A model generated the notes under the pieces. The model was not told where the DNA came from and ran no database searches. It was given only the letters and a program-made list of their open reading frames with translations. Positions 55,112-63,669 of a stretch of DNA of 64,000 nucleotides are shown here, one piece after another. This stretch comes from Chlorogloeopsis sp. ULAP01. Lineage in GTDB: Bacteria; Cyanobacteriota; Cyanobacteriia; Cyanobacteriales; Nostocaceae. The stretch spans positions 558,001-622,000 of the forward strand of contig NZ_JAUDRH010000001.1 in assembly GCF_030381805.1 (NCBI RefSeq), given 5' to 3'. Position numbers and translations under genes: made by a program. How positions within the stretch are numbered: position 1 is the stretch's first letter; each line of letters opens with the position of its first letter.

Positions 55112-56323
55112 CTAATCGTCAGCGTTAATACTTTCAATTTTCAAAAATCCTTCTTGGATAAATTTAGTAACTAACTTAATTTTGCCTTTATTATTTATTA
55201 AACCACCAATATCTTTCACGGCAAAGCGATCGCTATATAATATAGTACTTAAGGAAGGAGCAAAAAAAATAGGAAAAGTTAAGCTTTTGTTGTAAAAATT
55301 TATATGTATATTGCTTTTATCCTTATCTATTGAAAAAAGAATACCTTTTCTTCGTGATAGAATAGAGTTTAAATTAATTTGATTAATGAGTAACCAGTCC
55401 TTAAATCTGCTTTCATCTTGGGAACGCTTGTTGACAATAAACTGGTGAGATTTTGTTTCAAGTAAAGTATCTACATCTAAATTAGTAACTAAATCTTGGC
55501 AGATTTGGCGAAACTTTTCTTTAAAAAAGCTTTTCTGATCATCATTCATGAATTCGTTAGGAATGGCTCTTCTAAAAGCCGGGTTCTCCTTAGCGAGTTC
55601 AACTAAGTCTTGTAGTAGTTCAAACCAATAGGTGGGATATAACCCCAATGCAATATGTATAGAATTTGTATCTGTTGTGAAAGCTTGATGAATGAGACCC
55701 CTGGGAATATATAGTAAATCTCCCGGCTTTAATTCAACTTCAAACTCCGGTTTTTCTAATGAGTGTAGTCCTATACGCTGGTCTTTTTGTTGAGAAGGTA
55801 GTTGTATTGGTGAGTGATATAAATGCCAAATTTTAGTACCATGTATTTGTAAAATACAAACATCATGCTCGTCATAATGTGGCAATAATCCTTGTGCTGT
55901 AGGAGGTGTTATATAAATATTTGCTCTAATTCTAAACTTGAGTTCGCTTTCTAGTAAATTACAAAATTTTATAAGTTTAGGAATTGATTTATGTACACCG
56001 TTGATAACTAGTGTAAAGCCCTGATGTAAAAATTCAAATAGCTTCTTATTGTTAACAATATATTGATGAGATTTGGATTCTTGTTTAGACCAATTCTTGA
56101 AATCTAAACTATTACCATCCTTGACTAAGAAAAAATTATCACATTCTGCTTGTAATTTTTGATTTTGCAAAAAATTATCAATATCGTTATTATCTAAAAT
56201 ATTGTTATAAAAGGAGTAATTGTTACGATTAATATAAAGATAATTTTTCTCCCAAAAGGACTGAAAAAAATCTGTAATTTTATATGGATAAACAAGTTGA
56301 GAAAAGTTAGGTTCAGTATTCAT
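55112..56323 (-). CDS. JmjC/cupin_4-type Fe(II)/2-oxoglutarate oxygenase in the lasso cluster
   Basis: 403 residues. Metal ligands His149 and Asp151 in PHYDEHDV and His212 in IPRGLIHQAF; strands VCILQIHGTKIWHLY and KPGDLLYIPRGLIHQAFTTD are the cupin_4/RoxA-like signature. Such enzymes hydroxylate amino-acid side chains in peptides or ribosomal proteins. In this position it could hydroxylate the lasso precursor or product, for example Asp, Asn or Pro. It is not a standard lasso gene. Strongly AT-rich, with Asn/Lys bias, unlike the exporter. Confidence 0.82.
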   Translation of the reverse strand: MNTEPNFSQLVYPYKITDFFQSFWEKNYLYINRNNYSFYNNILDNNDIDNFLQNQKLQAECDNFFLVKDGNSLDFKNWSKQESKSHQYIVNNKKLFEFLHQGFTLVINGVHKSIPKLIKFCNLLESELKFRIRANIYITPPTAQGLLPHYDEHDVCILQIHGTKIWHLYHSPIQLPSQQKDQRIGLHSLEKPEFEVELKPGDLLYIPRGLIHQAFTTDTNSIHIALGLYPTYWFELLQDLVELAKENPAFRRAIPNEFMNDDQKSFFKEKFRQICQDLVTNLDVDTLLETKSHQFIVNKRSQDESRFKDWLLINQINLNSILSRRKGILFSIDKDKSNIHINFYNKSLTFPIFFAPSLSTILYSDRFAVKDIGGLINNKGKIKLVTKFIQEGFLKIESINADD

Positions 56324-56366
56324 GAATTGATAAATTATCTCTAATTAAAAAATTAGATAATTAATT

Positions 56367-57287
56367 TTAAACAAAATTAGCTGTACTGATTTGACGTTCA
56401 AGATGCTGTTCTACTAACTGGCAAACGTTAGGTAAAAGTTGTAGAGAGCTAGGTCGTAAAAGCCGAGATATCGAAACTAAGTTAGCAAGTTTGGTAAGCT
56501 TAAGGAAGTGAGACGCTCCGTTAGGTTGCAGCAGTTCATTCCCAAATCGCGTTATGTAAGAGTTGCGGAATAGATATGTTAAAATTTTCTGGGGCTGAAG
56601 AGGTTGAATTTCTACATTCGCATCTATACCTAGAACATAAATTTGCTGGAGTGGAATAGTTTTTTCTGTAAAACCGTGAGTAATCCTGCGATCGCGTTTT
56701 TCTAAGTGAGAAACTAGTCGTGGCAATTCTTCAGGATTACCTCCCAAACCAGCAACTGCATCTGGCCAAAGTTTCAGTTGTGGAAAAGCTGGTATCAGCA
56801 ATACTTGGTTGCTATTGTTCAAGTCTACAGCAATAACGTCATCACCAATTAGGCTATGTCCCCGTGCGTGGAGAGCAGCAACCATAGTGGATTTACCCCA
56901 TCCTTTATCTCCGATGAAGGCAACACCATTATCATGTATGGTCACAGCACTTGCATGCAGTACTAAAAATCCTCGTTGATGTAGCAGCACACCTATAGCT
57001 GCCCCCAATATAAATAAGCGTAGTCTGTCCTCATCAGCCTCTGGAACTGGATCGATAATAATTCTTTTTCCATCTTGGATCAGAAAAGTTCCCACTCCTT
57101 GCCAATATAAGTACATACCCTCAGAAGTTAACTGGAAACAATGTGCAGCAGAATTAGTTTTTAAGGGAGAATGCTCTAGTTTTTGCAATTGTATAATCAC
57201 ATCTGCATCTACTTCACAAGAGGTGATTAACTCTGGCAGTGGGAATGGGGAGTAGACAATTAAACCATAAGCTCTGTAGGAATACAT
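56367..57287 (-). CDS. HPr-kinase-like protein of the lasso cluster (peptide C-terminal Ser kinase candidate)
   Basis: 306 residues. P-loop GDKGWGKST at 126-134; LHASAV at 110-115 and GDDVIAVD at 148-155 are the conserved HprK-fold blocks. In paeninodin-type clusters such kinases phosphorylate the C-terminal Ser of the precursor. The precursor gene immediately upstream ends in Ser, which fits this role. N-terminal ~90 residues lack the usual HprK N-domain. Gap of about 200 bases to the precursor stop. Confidence 0.83.
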   Translation of the reverse strand: MYSYRAYGLIVYSPFPLPELITSCEVDADVIIQLQKLEHSPLKTNSAAHCFQLTSEGMYLYWQGVGTFLIQDGKRIIIDPVPEADEDRLRLFILGAAIGVLLHQRGFLVLHASAVTIHDNGVAFIGDKGWGKSTMVAALHARGHSLIGDDVIAVDLNNSNQVLLIPAFPQLKLWPDAVAGLGGNPEELPRLVSHLEKRDRRITHGFTEKTIPLQQIYVLGIDANVEIQPLQPQKILTYLFRNSYITRFGNELLQPNGASHFLKLTKLANLVSISRLLRPSSLQLLPNVCQLVEQHLERQISTANFV

Positions 57288-57482
57288 ATTTTTTATTCTT
57301 TACTGAACACTTTAGTAAGTAAAGGCTGATTACTTAGAATTCAGCCTCGACTAGTGATGTCAAACGCTCAAGAGAAATTGAGCAGACAATCATTATTATC
57401 AAAATTTGTTCATAAATAACTTCGGTTTTCTTGCTGATCTCAAGCAAAAAAACACAAAGTTATTTTGAATTATTTCGGTGGC

Positions 57483-57501
57483 TGCTAACGATTAGCTAGC
57501 A
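57483..57501 (-). terminator. Hairpin overlapping the precursor stop codon
   Basis: On the minus strand, TGCTAGC (57495-57501) pairs with GTTAGCA (57483-57489) over seven bases with one G.T, around TAATC, which contains most of the stop codon (57492-57494). A second small hairpin, GCTCAA/TTGAGC, is at 57366-57383. Either could protect the precursor mRNA or reduce read-through, raising precursor level relative to the downstream enzymes. Confidence 0.45.
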
Positions 57502-57641
57502 ACATCACCAATTCCGTTTGGACCTACAGTAGAACCCTGAGGAACGTCAGTACTGCTAGCTCCACCTTGTTGGGTTAGAGTTTCGATGTCACCATAAACG
57601 GTTACTTCGGGTTTGGTGTAGGTTTTCTTTTGCAAGTTCAT
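57492..57641 (-). CDS. Lasso-peptide precursor (A), 49 residues
   Basis: ATG at 57641 with AAAGGA about 7 bases upstream. Starts MNLQKKTYTKPEVTVYGDIE. Leader features match lasso leaders: Y8-x-x-P11, Gly17 and Thr23, the threonine close to the cleavage site. The core begins near residue 25 or 26 (QGGASSTD, 25-32), so Asp32 would be ring residue 8 or 7, and the tail ends GIGDVAS. Ring closure would join the N-terminal amine to Asp32. The C-terminal Ser49 fits modification by the adjacent kinase. Exact cleavage site is not certain. Too short for usual ORF cut-offs. Confidence 0.88.
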   Translation of the reverse strand: MNLQKKTYTKPEVTVYGDIETLTQQGGASSTDVPQGSTVGPNGIGDVAS

Positions 57642-57812
57642 GGATTTGTCCTTTGTTGTTAGTTTATTAAAGTGAACCTAATAAAGGCTCGAAAATACAG
57701 CTTTCTAGAGGTTTCTCTGTAAATAGAGTTGACCACCAAAATAGCTGTGTTGTTGGATGTATTAATATCAGCCAACAAGACAACCATTTGATATGCAACA
57801 CTTAGATCGCTT

Positions 57813-59768
57813 TCAGTCGCGTACTTGTGGGGCTTCAGATGGTGAAAAGTCACTATGCTTCAGCCATAGAGCTAAGTTCAAAGCTTTCCAGAGATTGAAA
57901 GAATCATCTTCTTTGTCTTGTTGAGAAATAAATCTGTGATATGCCTCATGCAAACTAATTGTGTTTGTGTACTCCTTAATGAGTTCAGAGTTCTTGACCA
58001 GAAGCTCTTCCAAGCGCTCTTGCTCAAAAGTTAAAAGTCCGTGGTTAAAGCTAGGAGCCAGATTAGATTTGCCACCACGCCATTGCACTTCCTGAGGCAG
58101 AATCCCAGCCATTCCCCGACGCATCACCATCCGCGTCCAGCCTTGGTGTATCTTTTGCTCACCAGGAACAGATAGGCAAAATTCCACTAACCGCTTATCC
58201 CAGAATGGAAAACGTAGTTCAATGCCAAACTCGGCAGCAGCTTTGTCTAATACCTCTAAAGTATAAGGCATAACACCCCTCGCCAAACTGTAGTAGTGTT
58301 GTGCTCTTTGGTTCTCTTGTGAGTATAAGAAAAGTTTATTTAAAGATTTACGCCGTTCTTTTAAGCCAACGCGTTCAACAAAATCAGGGTTAAGGATTGT
58401 ACTCCATGTAGGTTGATTAGCAGAGCCACTTGTTCGCATTACTCGCCTTTGCAATGCTTGCCAAACTCGTTGTCCTATTCTCAAAGGCTTATATTTGCGT
58501 ATTATTGGCTCAAATTCATATTTCCACAAATATTGCCACAGTAGCTGCCAGAAAGAATAATTGAAGTTTTTAGCAAATCCTTTCAACTGTTGAATTAAGC
58601 TGAACCATCGTTTGTTAATTGCCAATTCATTTAAATAGCTTACGCCATGTGAAACAGTACTATCTCCATCAAATCCATCAAGAATTATGCGCACCCCCTG
58701 CTGTTGAGCAACCTTGTAAATACTCCTGTTTAAATACAAATTGAAGGCGAACAGAGGTTCATCCAGATGCTTGAACAGACTATCTATGAGAGGACTGATT
58801 TGATCCGCACAAACGTAGTGCGGCTTCATGCCACCTTGAGCAAGAACAGGGTTGATGTAAGCACGTTCGTCACACTCACTCACTTTGTCAAAAATTGCTG
58901 AAAATGTCGGTAAAACAGATCCTCCTTCCTCTTCTAGTATTTTCCTTGCTGTGCAAGTGATTGAGGAAGAGTCTAGCCCACCACTGAGCATTGTACCGAG
59001 AGGGTAGGCACTACGCATACGGCATCGCACAGCTTCGCTAAAAAGTTCACGAAACTTGGCGGCATATTCCTCATCAGAACCTAAACGCAATTCATGGTTA
59101 GGATTTAAAGACCAATATGACTCTAACTTTATTCCTTCACAGCTTACTATCATCCGATGAGCAGGAGGAAGTCGGAGGATATCTTGGTAAAAAGTAATGG
59201 TAGTATCCTCAAACATCGATACCAGATAATCACCAATCCTCACTTCATTTATCTGGCGTGGCACATCTGGCAAGCAAAAGATAGCTTTAATCTCGCTGCC
59301 AAAAACAAAGGCTTGTGCAGATGAATAGTAATAAAAAGGTTTAACACCAAAGTGATCTCTGGCACAAAATAATATCTGCTTTCGCCGATCCCAAATAGCA
59401 AAGGCAAAATCACCCAATAAATGCTCTGGACATTGCTTACCCCATTTTTCATAAGCAGCTAATATCAGTTGACTATCGGTGACTTTCTCTGCCGGATAGT
59501 CATTTAATTCTAATGCACAGATGAGTTCGTCTCGATTATCAATTCGAGCATCTGCCGTAATTGTCAAATCACCAGTGTGGTAGGGCAACTTCTCTAGAAG
59601 AGATTCGGGCGTTGTCCACAGCATTCGATGTCCCAAGCCAACACACCCATCAATCCAGATGCCTGCATTATCTGGCCCCCTATGGGCAATAATATCTACC
59701 ATCTGCCCAAGTTTTTGATGGTCAACAGATTGACCATCAAGATAGTAAACGCCGACAATGCCGCTCAT
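57813..59768 (-). CDS. AsnB-like lasso cyclase (C protein)
   Basis: 651 residues. N-terminal glutaminase-like domain starts MSGIVGVYYLDG: the catalytic Cys2 of glutamine amidotransferases is Ser, as in lasso cyclases, which do not need ammonia. Synthetase P-loop SGGLDSS at 262-268, then DGFDGDSTVSHG (~358-369). It should adenylate the precursor Asp side chain and join it to the N-terminal amine. Six bases separate it from the B2 gene upstream; the precursor lies 171 bases downstream. Alternative: ordinary asparagine synthase, but the context and missing Cys argue against this. Confidence 0.9.
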   Translation of the reverse strand: MSGIVGVYYLDGQSVDHQKLGQMVDIIAHRGPDNAGIWIDGCVGLGHRMLWTTPESLLEKLPYHTGDLTITADARIDNRDELICALELNDYPAEKVTDSQLILAAYEKWGKQCPEHLLGDFAFAIWDRRKQILFCARDHFGVKPFYYYSSAQAFVFGSEIKAIFCLPDVPRQINEVRIGDYLVSMFEDTTITFYQDILRLPPAHRMIVSCEGIKLESYWSLNPNHELRLGSDEEYAAKFRELFSEAVRCRMRSAYPLGTMLSGGLDSSSITCTARKILEEEGGSVLPTFSAIFDKVSECDERAYINPVLAQGGMKPHYVCADQISPLIDSLFKHLDEPLFAFNLYLNRSIYKVAQQQGVRIILDGFDGDSTVSHGVSYLNELAINKRWFSLIQQLKGFAKNFNYSFWQLLWQYLWKYEFEPIIRKYKPLRIGQRVWQALQRRVMRTSGSANQPTWSTILNPDFVERVGLKERRKSLNKLFLYSQENQRAQHYYSLARGVMPYTLEVLDKAAAEFGIELRFPFWDKRLVEFCLSVPGEQKIHQGWTRMVMRRGMAGILPQEVQWRGGKSNLAPSFNHGLLTFEQERLEELLVKNSELIKEYTNTISLHEAYHRFISQQDKEDDSFNLWKALNLALWLKHSDFSPSEAPQVRD

Positions 59769-59774
59769 AGTTGT

Positions 59775-60203
59775 CTAATTGTATAAAGATGGTAGTGGGG
59801 TAAATCTTGAAAGGTCTGTAAGGTTGCCAATGACAATTTGTCCTTGACTCTCAATCCACGCATGAGCTTCTAATTTCCCTTTTTCACTTTTGGTGACTCC
59901 TATACGCAGTTGCGGTGAGTAACCGTATCGATTCATCATTGTCTGGCAAGTCAAAGCACGAGCTAGACACTTCGCACCACCAGGCATATAGCGAGTACTG
60001 GCATTAATAGCCCAAATAATTTCGTTAACAGAGAATTGATCTCGTTGAGGATTTTGCTGACTGATGGTTGCTAGTCGTTGCTGTAATTTTTGAAATGGCA
60101 GCAACCATAATCCTAATCTGACTAATCCTAACAAAATAAATGTATTGATTAAAAGATTGCGTTCTCTATCTTTAAGGTGTAATAATTTCCATACTTGCTT
60201 CAT
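59775..60203 (-). CDS. Lasso leader peptidase B2 (transglutaminase-like)
   Basis: 142 residues. Cys79 in GGAKCLARALTCQ, His114 in AHAWIE, and a downstream acidic residue (Asp130 in NLTDLSRF) form the papain-like triad of lasso B proteins, which cleave the leader after binding the precursor through B1. Short N-terminal hydrophobic stretch (~16-36). The gene overlaps the B1 gene by 32 bases, so the two are coupled. Confidence 0.92.
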   Translation of the reverse strand: MKQVWKLLHLKDRERNLLINTFILLGLVRLGLWLLPFQKLQQRLATISQQNPQRDQFSVNEIIWAINASTRYMPGGAKCLARALTCQTMMNRYGYSPQLRIGVTKSEKGKLEAHAWIESQGQIVIGNLTDLSRFTPLPSLYN

Positions 60204-60480
60204 CTTTAATTTCTATCATTCCTTTCTCTGCTAAGTCTTCTATTAATGCCAAAATATCACTTTTGCACTCTTCTATATCTGCTTCATATTCATCCAACAG
60301 CGCACTTAAGATTTCCTCCACAGTTTTTGGTTCTTGAATTAGATTCCAGATAAAAGTACCTGTTTCATTTAAACCGTAGTAAATTCCTGAAGTCATATTG
60401 AGAATGACTGTCTCTCCTAAAACTTCAGAAGAAACTTGATTTTTATTTGCCACTATCCAGTTACTAAAGCTATTTATCAT
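60172..60480 (-). CDS. PqqD-like leader-binding protein (lasso B1)
   Basis: 102 residues of the PqqD/RRE fold, which binds the leader and presents it to B2 and C. VILNMTSGIYYGLNETGTFIWNLIQEP (23-49; a typical strand-helix start, about half shown elsewhere in the family) and EEILSALLDEYEADIEECKSDILALIEDL follow. It is the first gene of the cluster in transcription order, preceded by a 450-base gap where the operon promoter should lie. Confidence 0.92.
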   Translation of the reverse strand: MINSFSNWIVANKNQVSSEVLGETVILNMTSGIYYGLNETGTFIWNLIQEPKTVEEILSALLDEYEADIEECKSDILALIEDLAEKGMIEIKDEASMEIITP

Positions 60481-60937
60481 TGTGTTCAGTATGTTAAAGC
60501 AGACTTGTTTAATAGATTTACTATAAATATTGAGTAAAAAGCTAACTTTACATCTCCTTGTTTAAGAGTTTACACTATCTTTAATTTTTTTGAAAGTAAA
60601 GACAAGCAATGATTAAAAGTTAGTTTTATTAAGCTTTATTTTTTTACTTAGTACACTAAACGCGTGTAATATTAACTAATCCTATAGTTTATTGAAGACT
60701 GATAGTAGTAGGATTCTGGTACTTATAATCTGACAGATAACCTAGAGACAAAGTTTAATTATTATAATCATAAAAAATAGAGTTTTTAATTTTTTGAATA
60801 GATTATGTAGCCTATTCCTAAAGCTTAGATGCATATTAGATTGTTAAGAGCTTGATGTTTAATTAATGTCAACGCGATCGCAAACTTAACAAAATATTGA
60901 CAAAATATATTATTAACCTCGACACTTTCCTAAAAAT
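60481..60937. other. Intergenic region upstream of the lasso cluster
   Basis: AT-rich. It should hold the promoter of the lasso operon (leftward). One HIP1 octamer near 60874. No second precursor-like ORF with a Y-x-x-P leader was seen. Confidence 0.45.
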
Positions 60938-61477
60938 TTACAGTTTTCTTTGCTTAATAGGTTGAGCTGGATTACCTGCATAAATTGTCATTGGTTCTAA
61001 GGAACGCCCAGTTACTCCACCTAGAGTTAGCACGGCTCCGTGTCCAACGGTGACTCCAGGCCCAATTACACCTTTGCTAGCAATCCAACTACTCTGTTGA
61101 ATGTGGATTGGGGCAGTAATCAGTTTAAAATCGGCATGGCTCCAGTCGTGATTGCCAGTACACAGATAAACGCCCTGAGATAGGCAAACGTGACTTTCGA
61201 TAATCACAGAAGCAAGGTTATCAATCCAAACATCTTCTCCAATCCATACGTGATCGCCAACTGTCAACCGCCAGGGAAACTTTACCCGTACTCCTGGTTT
61301 AATACGGACATTTTTACCAATTTGCGCTCCGAAGATACGAAGTAGCCAAACCTTGAAGGCGGAAAATACAAGTATATGGCTTTGTAGTAAAGATGATCCT
61401 ATAAAGTACCAAAGAAGTTGTTTCCAGTAGGGCGCACCAGGTGTATATGTACCAAGAGTATAATTGTCTAAATGCAT
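60938..61477 (-). CDS. WcaF-like O-acetyltransferase (left-handed beta-helix)
   Basis: 179 residues. After a helical start (~15-50), hexapeptide repeats run from ~58 to ~165 (VRIKPGVRVKFP, VWIGEDVWID, KGVIGPGVTVGHGAVLTLGGVTG), with the histidine in CTGNHDW (~111-117) typical of WcaF-type acetyltransferases. It should O-acetylate a sugar of an exported polysaccharide or its lipid-linked unit in the cytoplasm. It stands with the EPS-type genes to its right. Confidence 0.87.
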   Translation of the reverse strand: MHLDNYTLGTYTPGAPYWKQLLWYFIGSSLLQSHILVFSAFKVWLLRIFGAQIGKNVRIKPGVRVKFPWRLTVGDHVWIGEDVWIDNLASVIIESHVCLSQGVYLCTGNHDWSHADFKLITAPIHIQQSSWIASKGVIGPGVTVGHGAVLTLGGVTGRSLEPMTIYAGNPAQPIKQRKL

Positions 61478-61542
61478 AGTATGGCAAGCAGAATAATTTT
61501 TGAATTTGTTCCCGTACTAAAAAAATTAAAAATTTTTATTAT

Positions 61543-62541
61543 TTAAAATCTGAGAAGTTTGCAAATAGAAGGCGATTTTAAATCGTTTTGCATATTGTAG
61601 TCAGTTGTAGCAAATTCTATTTGCAGTATTAAACGGTCTTGAGCAGTGGGAGTAGTACCTTTATGAAAACAGAATGTATCTTCAACAAAACCCAGTCCGG
61701 CTTGACCGCAAATTGTCACTAATGTTTCTCTGCCATAGTAGTCTATAATATCTTGATCTGTTTCTTTTTTATGAAATAACAGATGTGTAAATTTCTTTTT
61801 ATTGTGACTTCCACGAATACAGACATGAGCCCCACTAGTTTCATCTACATCAGTCAGATAAAAGAAAAATTTTAAAAATTTATAATCATCTATATCGTAG
61901 TGAAACATTTGAAATGCTCTCTTTTTTTCGCTACTGCTTGTCTCACCAGCAAAGCTCCACCAAAGCTCATTTCCTTGAATCACTGGCTGTGTATCCAAAT
62001 ATTTTGTAGATATTGCTAACAAACTAGGATCATTTCTTAATTTTTGAATTGCAGGGCAATACAATGCTGTATTAAAATAACTAGCTAGTACAAATCTTTT
62101 TCCTAGCTTACTTTTTATTTGTTCCCTTTGATGATAATAGAATCCAAGCCACGGCTTTCTATTACCATAACAAGGATGAGAATAGGCAAATTCAATTATT
62201 TCTGTGACTATATCTTGAGGCAAGTTTATACCCAAGTAAAAACCATTTTCTTTTAGCTGTTTAACTATTTCATCTATATCAAGCTCTTTAAATAAAGAAT
62301 CACTTTTATCACTTGCTGGCTCTTTAGAATTTTTAAATTTGCGTTTTGAAAAATAATTATTGATATTTCTTACCAAATTAAACCTAGCTAGTTTACGCAT
62401 CAACAACCATCTAGGATTTTTGAGTAAACCTCTAATATTCTCATATAAAATCTCGTATATGTATGAAGAATTCAATAGCTTATGTACGTATATGATAAAT
62501 TTATTTAACTTAATTAATATGCTTTGAATAAACAATAGCAT
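61543..62541 (-). CDS. PhyH-like oxygenase-fold protein
   Basis: 332 residues from the ATG at 62541; a TTG at 62571 would add 10 hydrophobic residues. Metal ligand candidates His and Asp in FHYDIDDYKFL (~208-218), then a distal HKGTT block near residue 298. Strands FFYLTDVDETSGAHVCIRGSH and VEDTFCFHKGTTPTAQDRL fit the phytanoyl-CoA dioxygenase family, with an extra ~140 N-terminal residues that are basic and unrelated. Distantly similar to the 39455 protein (shared HxD strand and YLxDVDExxG). Very AT-rich, perhaps recently acquired. Substrate unknown. Confidence 0.7.
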   Translation of the reverse strand: MLLFIQSILIKLNKFIIYVHKLLNSSYIYEILYENIRGLLKNPRWLLMRKLARFNLVRNINNYFSKRKFKNSKEPASDKSDSLFKELDIDEIVKQLKENGFYLGINLPQDIVTEIIEFAYSHPCYGNRKPWLGFYYHQREQIKSKLGKRFVLASYFNTALYCPAIQKLRNDPSLLAISTKYLDTQPVIQGNELWWSFAGETSSSEKKRAFQMFHYDIDDYKFLKFFFYLTDVDETSGAHVCIRGSHNKKKFTHLLFHKKETDQDIIDYYGRETLVTICGQAGLGFVEDTFCFHKGTTPTAQDRLILQIEFATTDYNMQNDLKSPSICKLLRF

Positions 62542-62826
62542 TTTCAGCCCTATTTTACAGATTAAAAACAATTCTATATCTTAGAATCACATAGAAAAAT
62601 TTATAAATCTGTTTCCAATACAGGGTATTACCTACTCCCGCAAATATTCTTGTTTCTATTAAAATTAATTTATTCATATAAAAAACAAAATATCTGAATT
62701 TATGAAAATAAGTTTTTGTAAAACACAGATTTTCCTCTTAATCTTTTGATTACTCTTGAAAGTTTAAATTTAATATAACGATGTACAAAAAGTATAAAAT
62801 CAGTATAATTTAAACAAATAAGTAAT

Positions 62827-63669
62827 TTAATTTTTTCGTAATTCATATATTTTAGCATCTATTAGGAATCTATACCAAAAACCTTGTAAAACATGAAAAA
62901 TTAACCCTTCCTTACCATCTAAAAAACCTAAACCGACAATATATCGTAAAAGAAAGTAGAGGAAAGCACGTAGAAAAAGAGGTGAGCGTGCATAAAGATT
63001 TTTTTTCACCCATCTTCGCTGACTAGCTTGAGAAAACTGACCTTTTTTTAAAAGAAAATCATCTTGTTCGACACCAATATTAAGTATGTCTTTCACCTCT
63101 CGTTCCGCATAGCGATTATGTTTATCAGTCCAGAAACTTAAACCTTTTTGATTTTCATCTATAATATCGTGCTGAAGATTAGCAATTTTGCCTTTAGAAA
63201 GAATCATATGCTCATCCATCCACCTCTGTTCGCAAGTACCCGTTCCATTACGCCAAATTCGTAATAGCCAGGTAGGATAGTAGCCACCATGACGCATCCA
63301 ACGTCCCATAAAAAACACGCGGCGTTTAACTTGATATCCTGTAATATCGTTTGATGTCTTAGGTAAGATTGATTCTAACTCTTCAACCAATTCAGGAGTA
63401 AGCCGTTCATCAGCATCAAGGCGCATAATCCAGTTTGTAGTGATTGGTAAGTTCTCAATAGCCCAGTTAAGTTGTTTTGCTTGGTTCTCAAAAGGATGAT
63501 TAAACACTTGACAACCTGCTTTTTGAGCTATTTCTACTGTTCGATCCGTACTACCAGAATCGACAATAAAAATTTTTGCATTTAGCTTTTGCAAACTACC
63601 TAAACACGTTGGGAGATTGAGTTCTTCATTCTTAGTTAAGATGATTACCGATAGTAAATCTATTTTCAT
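62827..63669 (-). CDS. Family 2 glycosyltransferase (WaaE/LgtF-like)
   Basis: 280 residues from the ATG at 63669 (a TTG at 63675 is in frame). ILTKNEELNLPTCLGSL, VDSGSTDRTVEIAQKAGCQV (35-54) and RLDADER (~83-89) are the motifs of the beta-1,4-glucosyltransferase group used for LPS inner core or EPS. C-terminal WVKKNLYARSPLFLRAFLYFLLRYIVG has an amphipathic to hydrophobic stretch. It is probably part of the same EPS/LPS group as its neighbours. Sugar not assignable. Confidence 0.87.
   Translation of the reverse strand: MKIDLLSVIILTKNEELNLPTCLGSLQKLNAKIFIVDSGSTDRTVEIAQKAGCQVFNHPFENQAKQLNWAIENLPITTNWIMRLDADERLTPELVEELESILPKTSNDITGYQVKRRVFFMGRWMRHGGYYPTWLLRIWRNGTGTCEQRWMDEHMILSKGKIANLQHDIIDENQKGLSFWTDKHNRYAEREVKDILNIGVEQDDFLLKKGQFSQASQRRWVKKNLYARSPLFLRAFLYFLLRYIVGLGFLDGKEGLIFHVLQGFWYRFLIDAKIYELRKN

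Noticed and set aside
57659..57853. 64-residue frame between the lasso cyclase and precursor genes
   Set aside because: Overlaps the end of the cyclase in another frame and has no precursor-like leader; the real precursor is at 57492-57641.
57813..59768. Asparagine synthase in nitrogen metabolism
   Set aside because: Cys2 is replaced by Ser and the neighbours are lasso B1, B2 and precursor genes.
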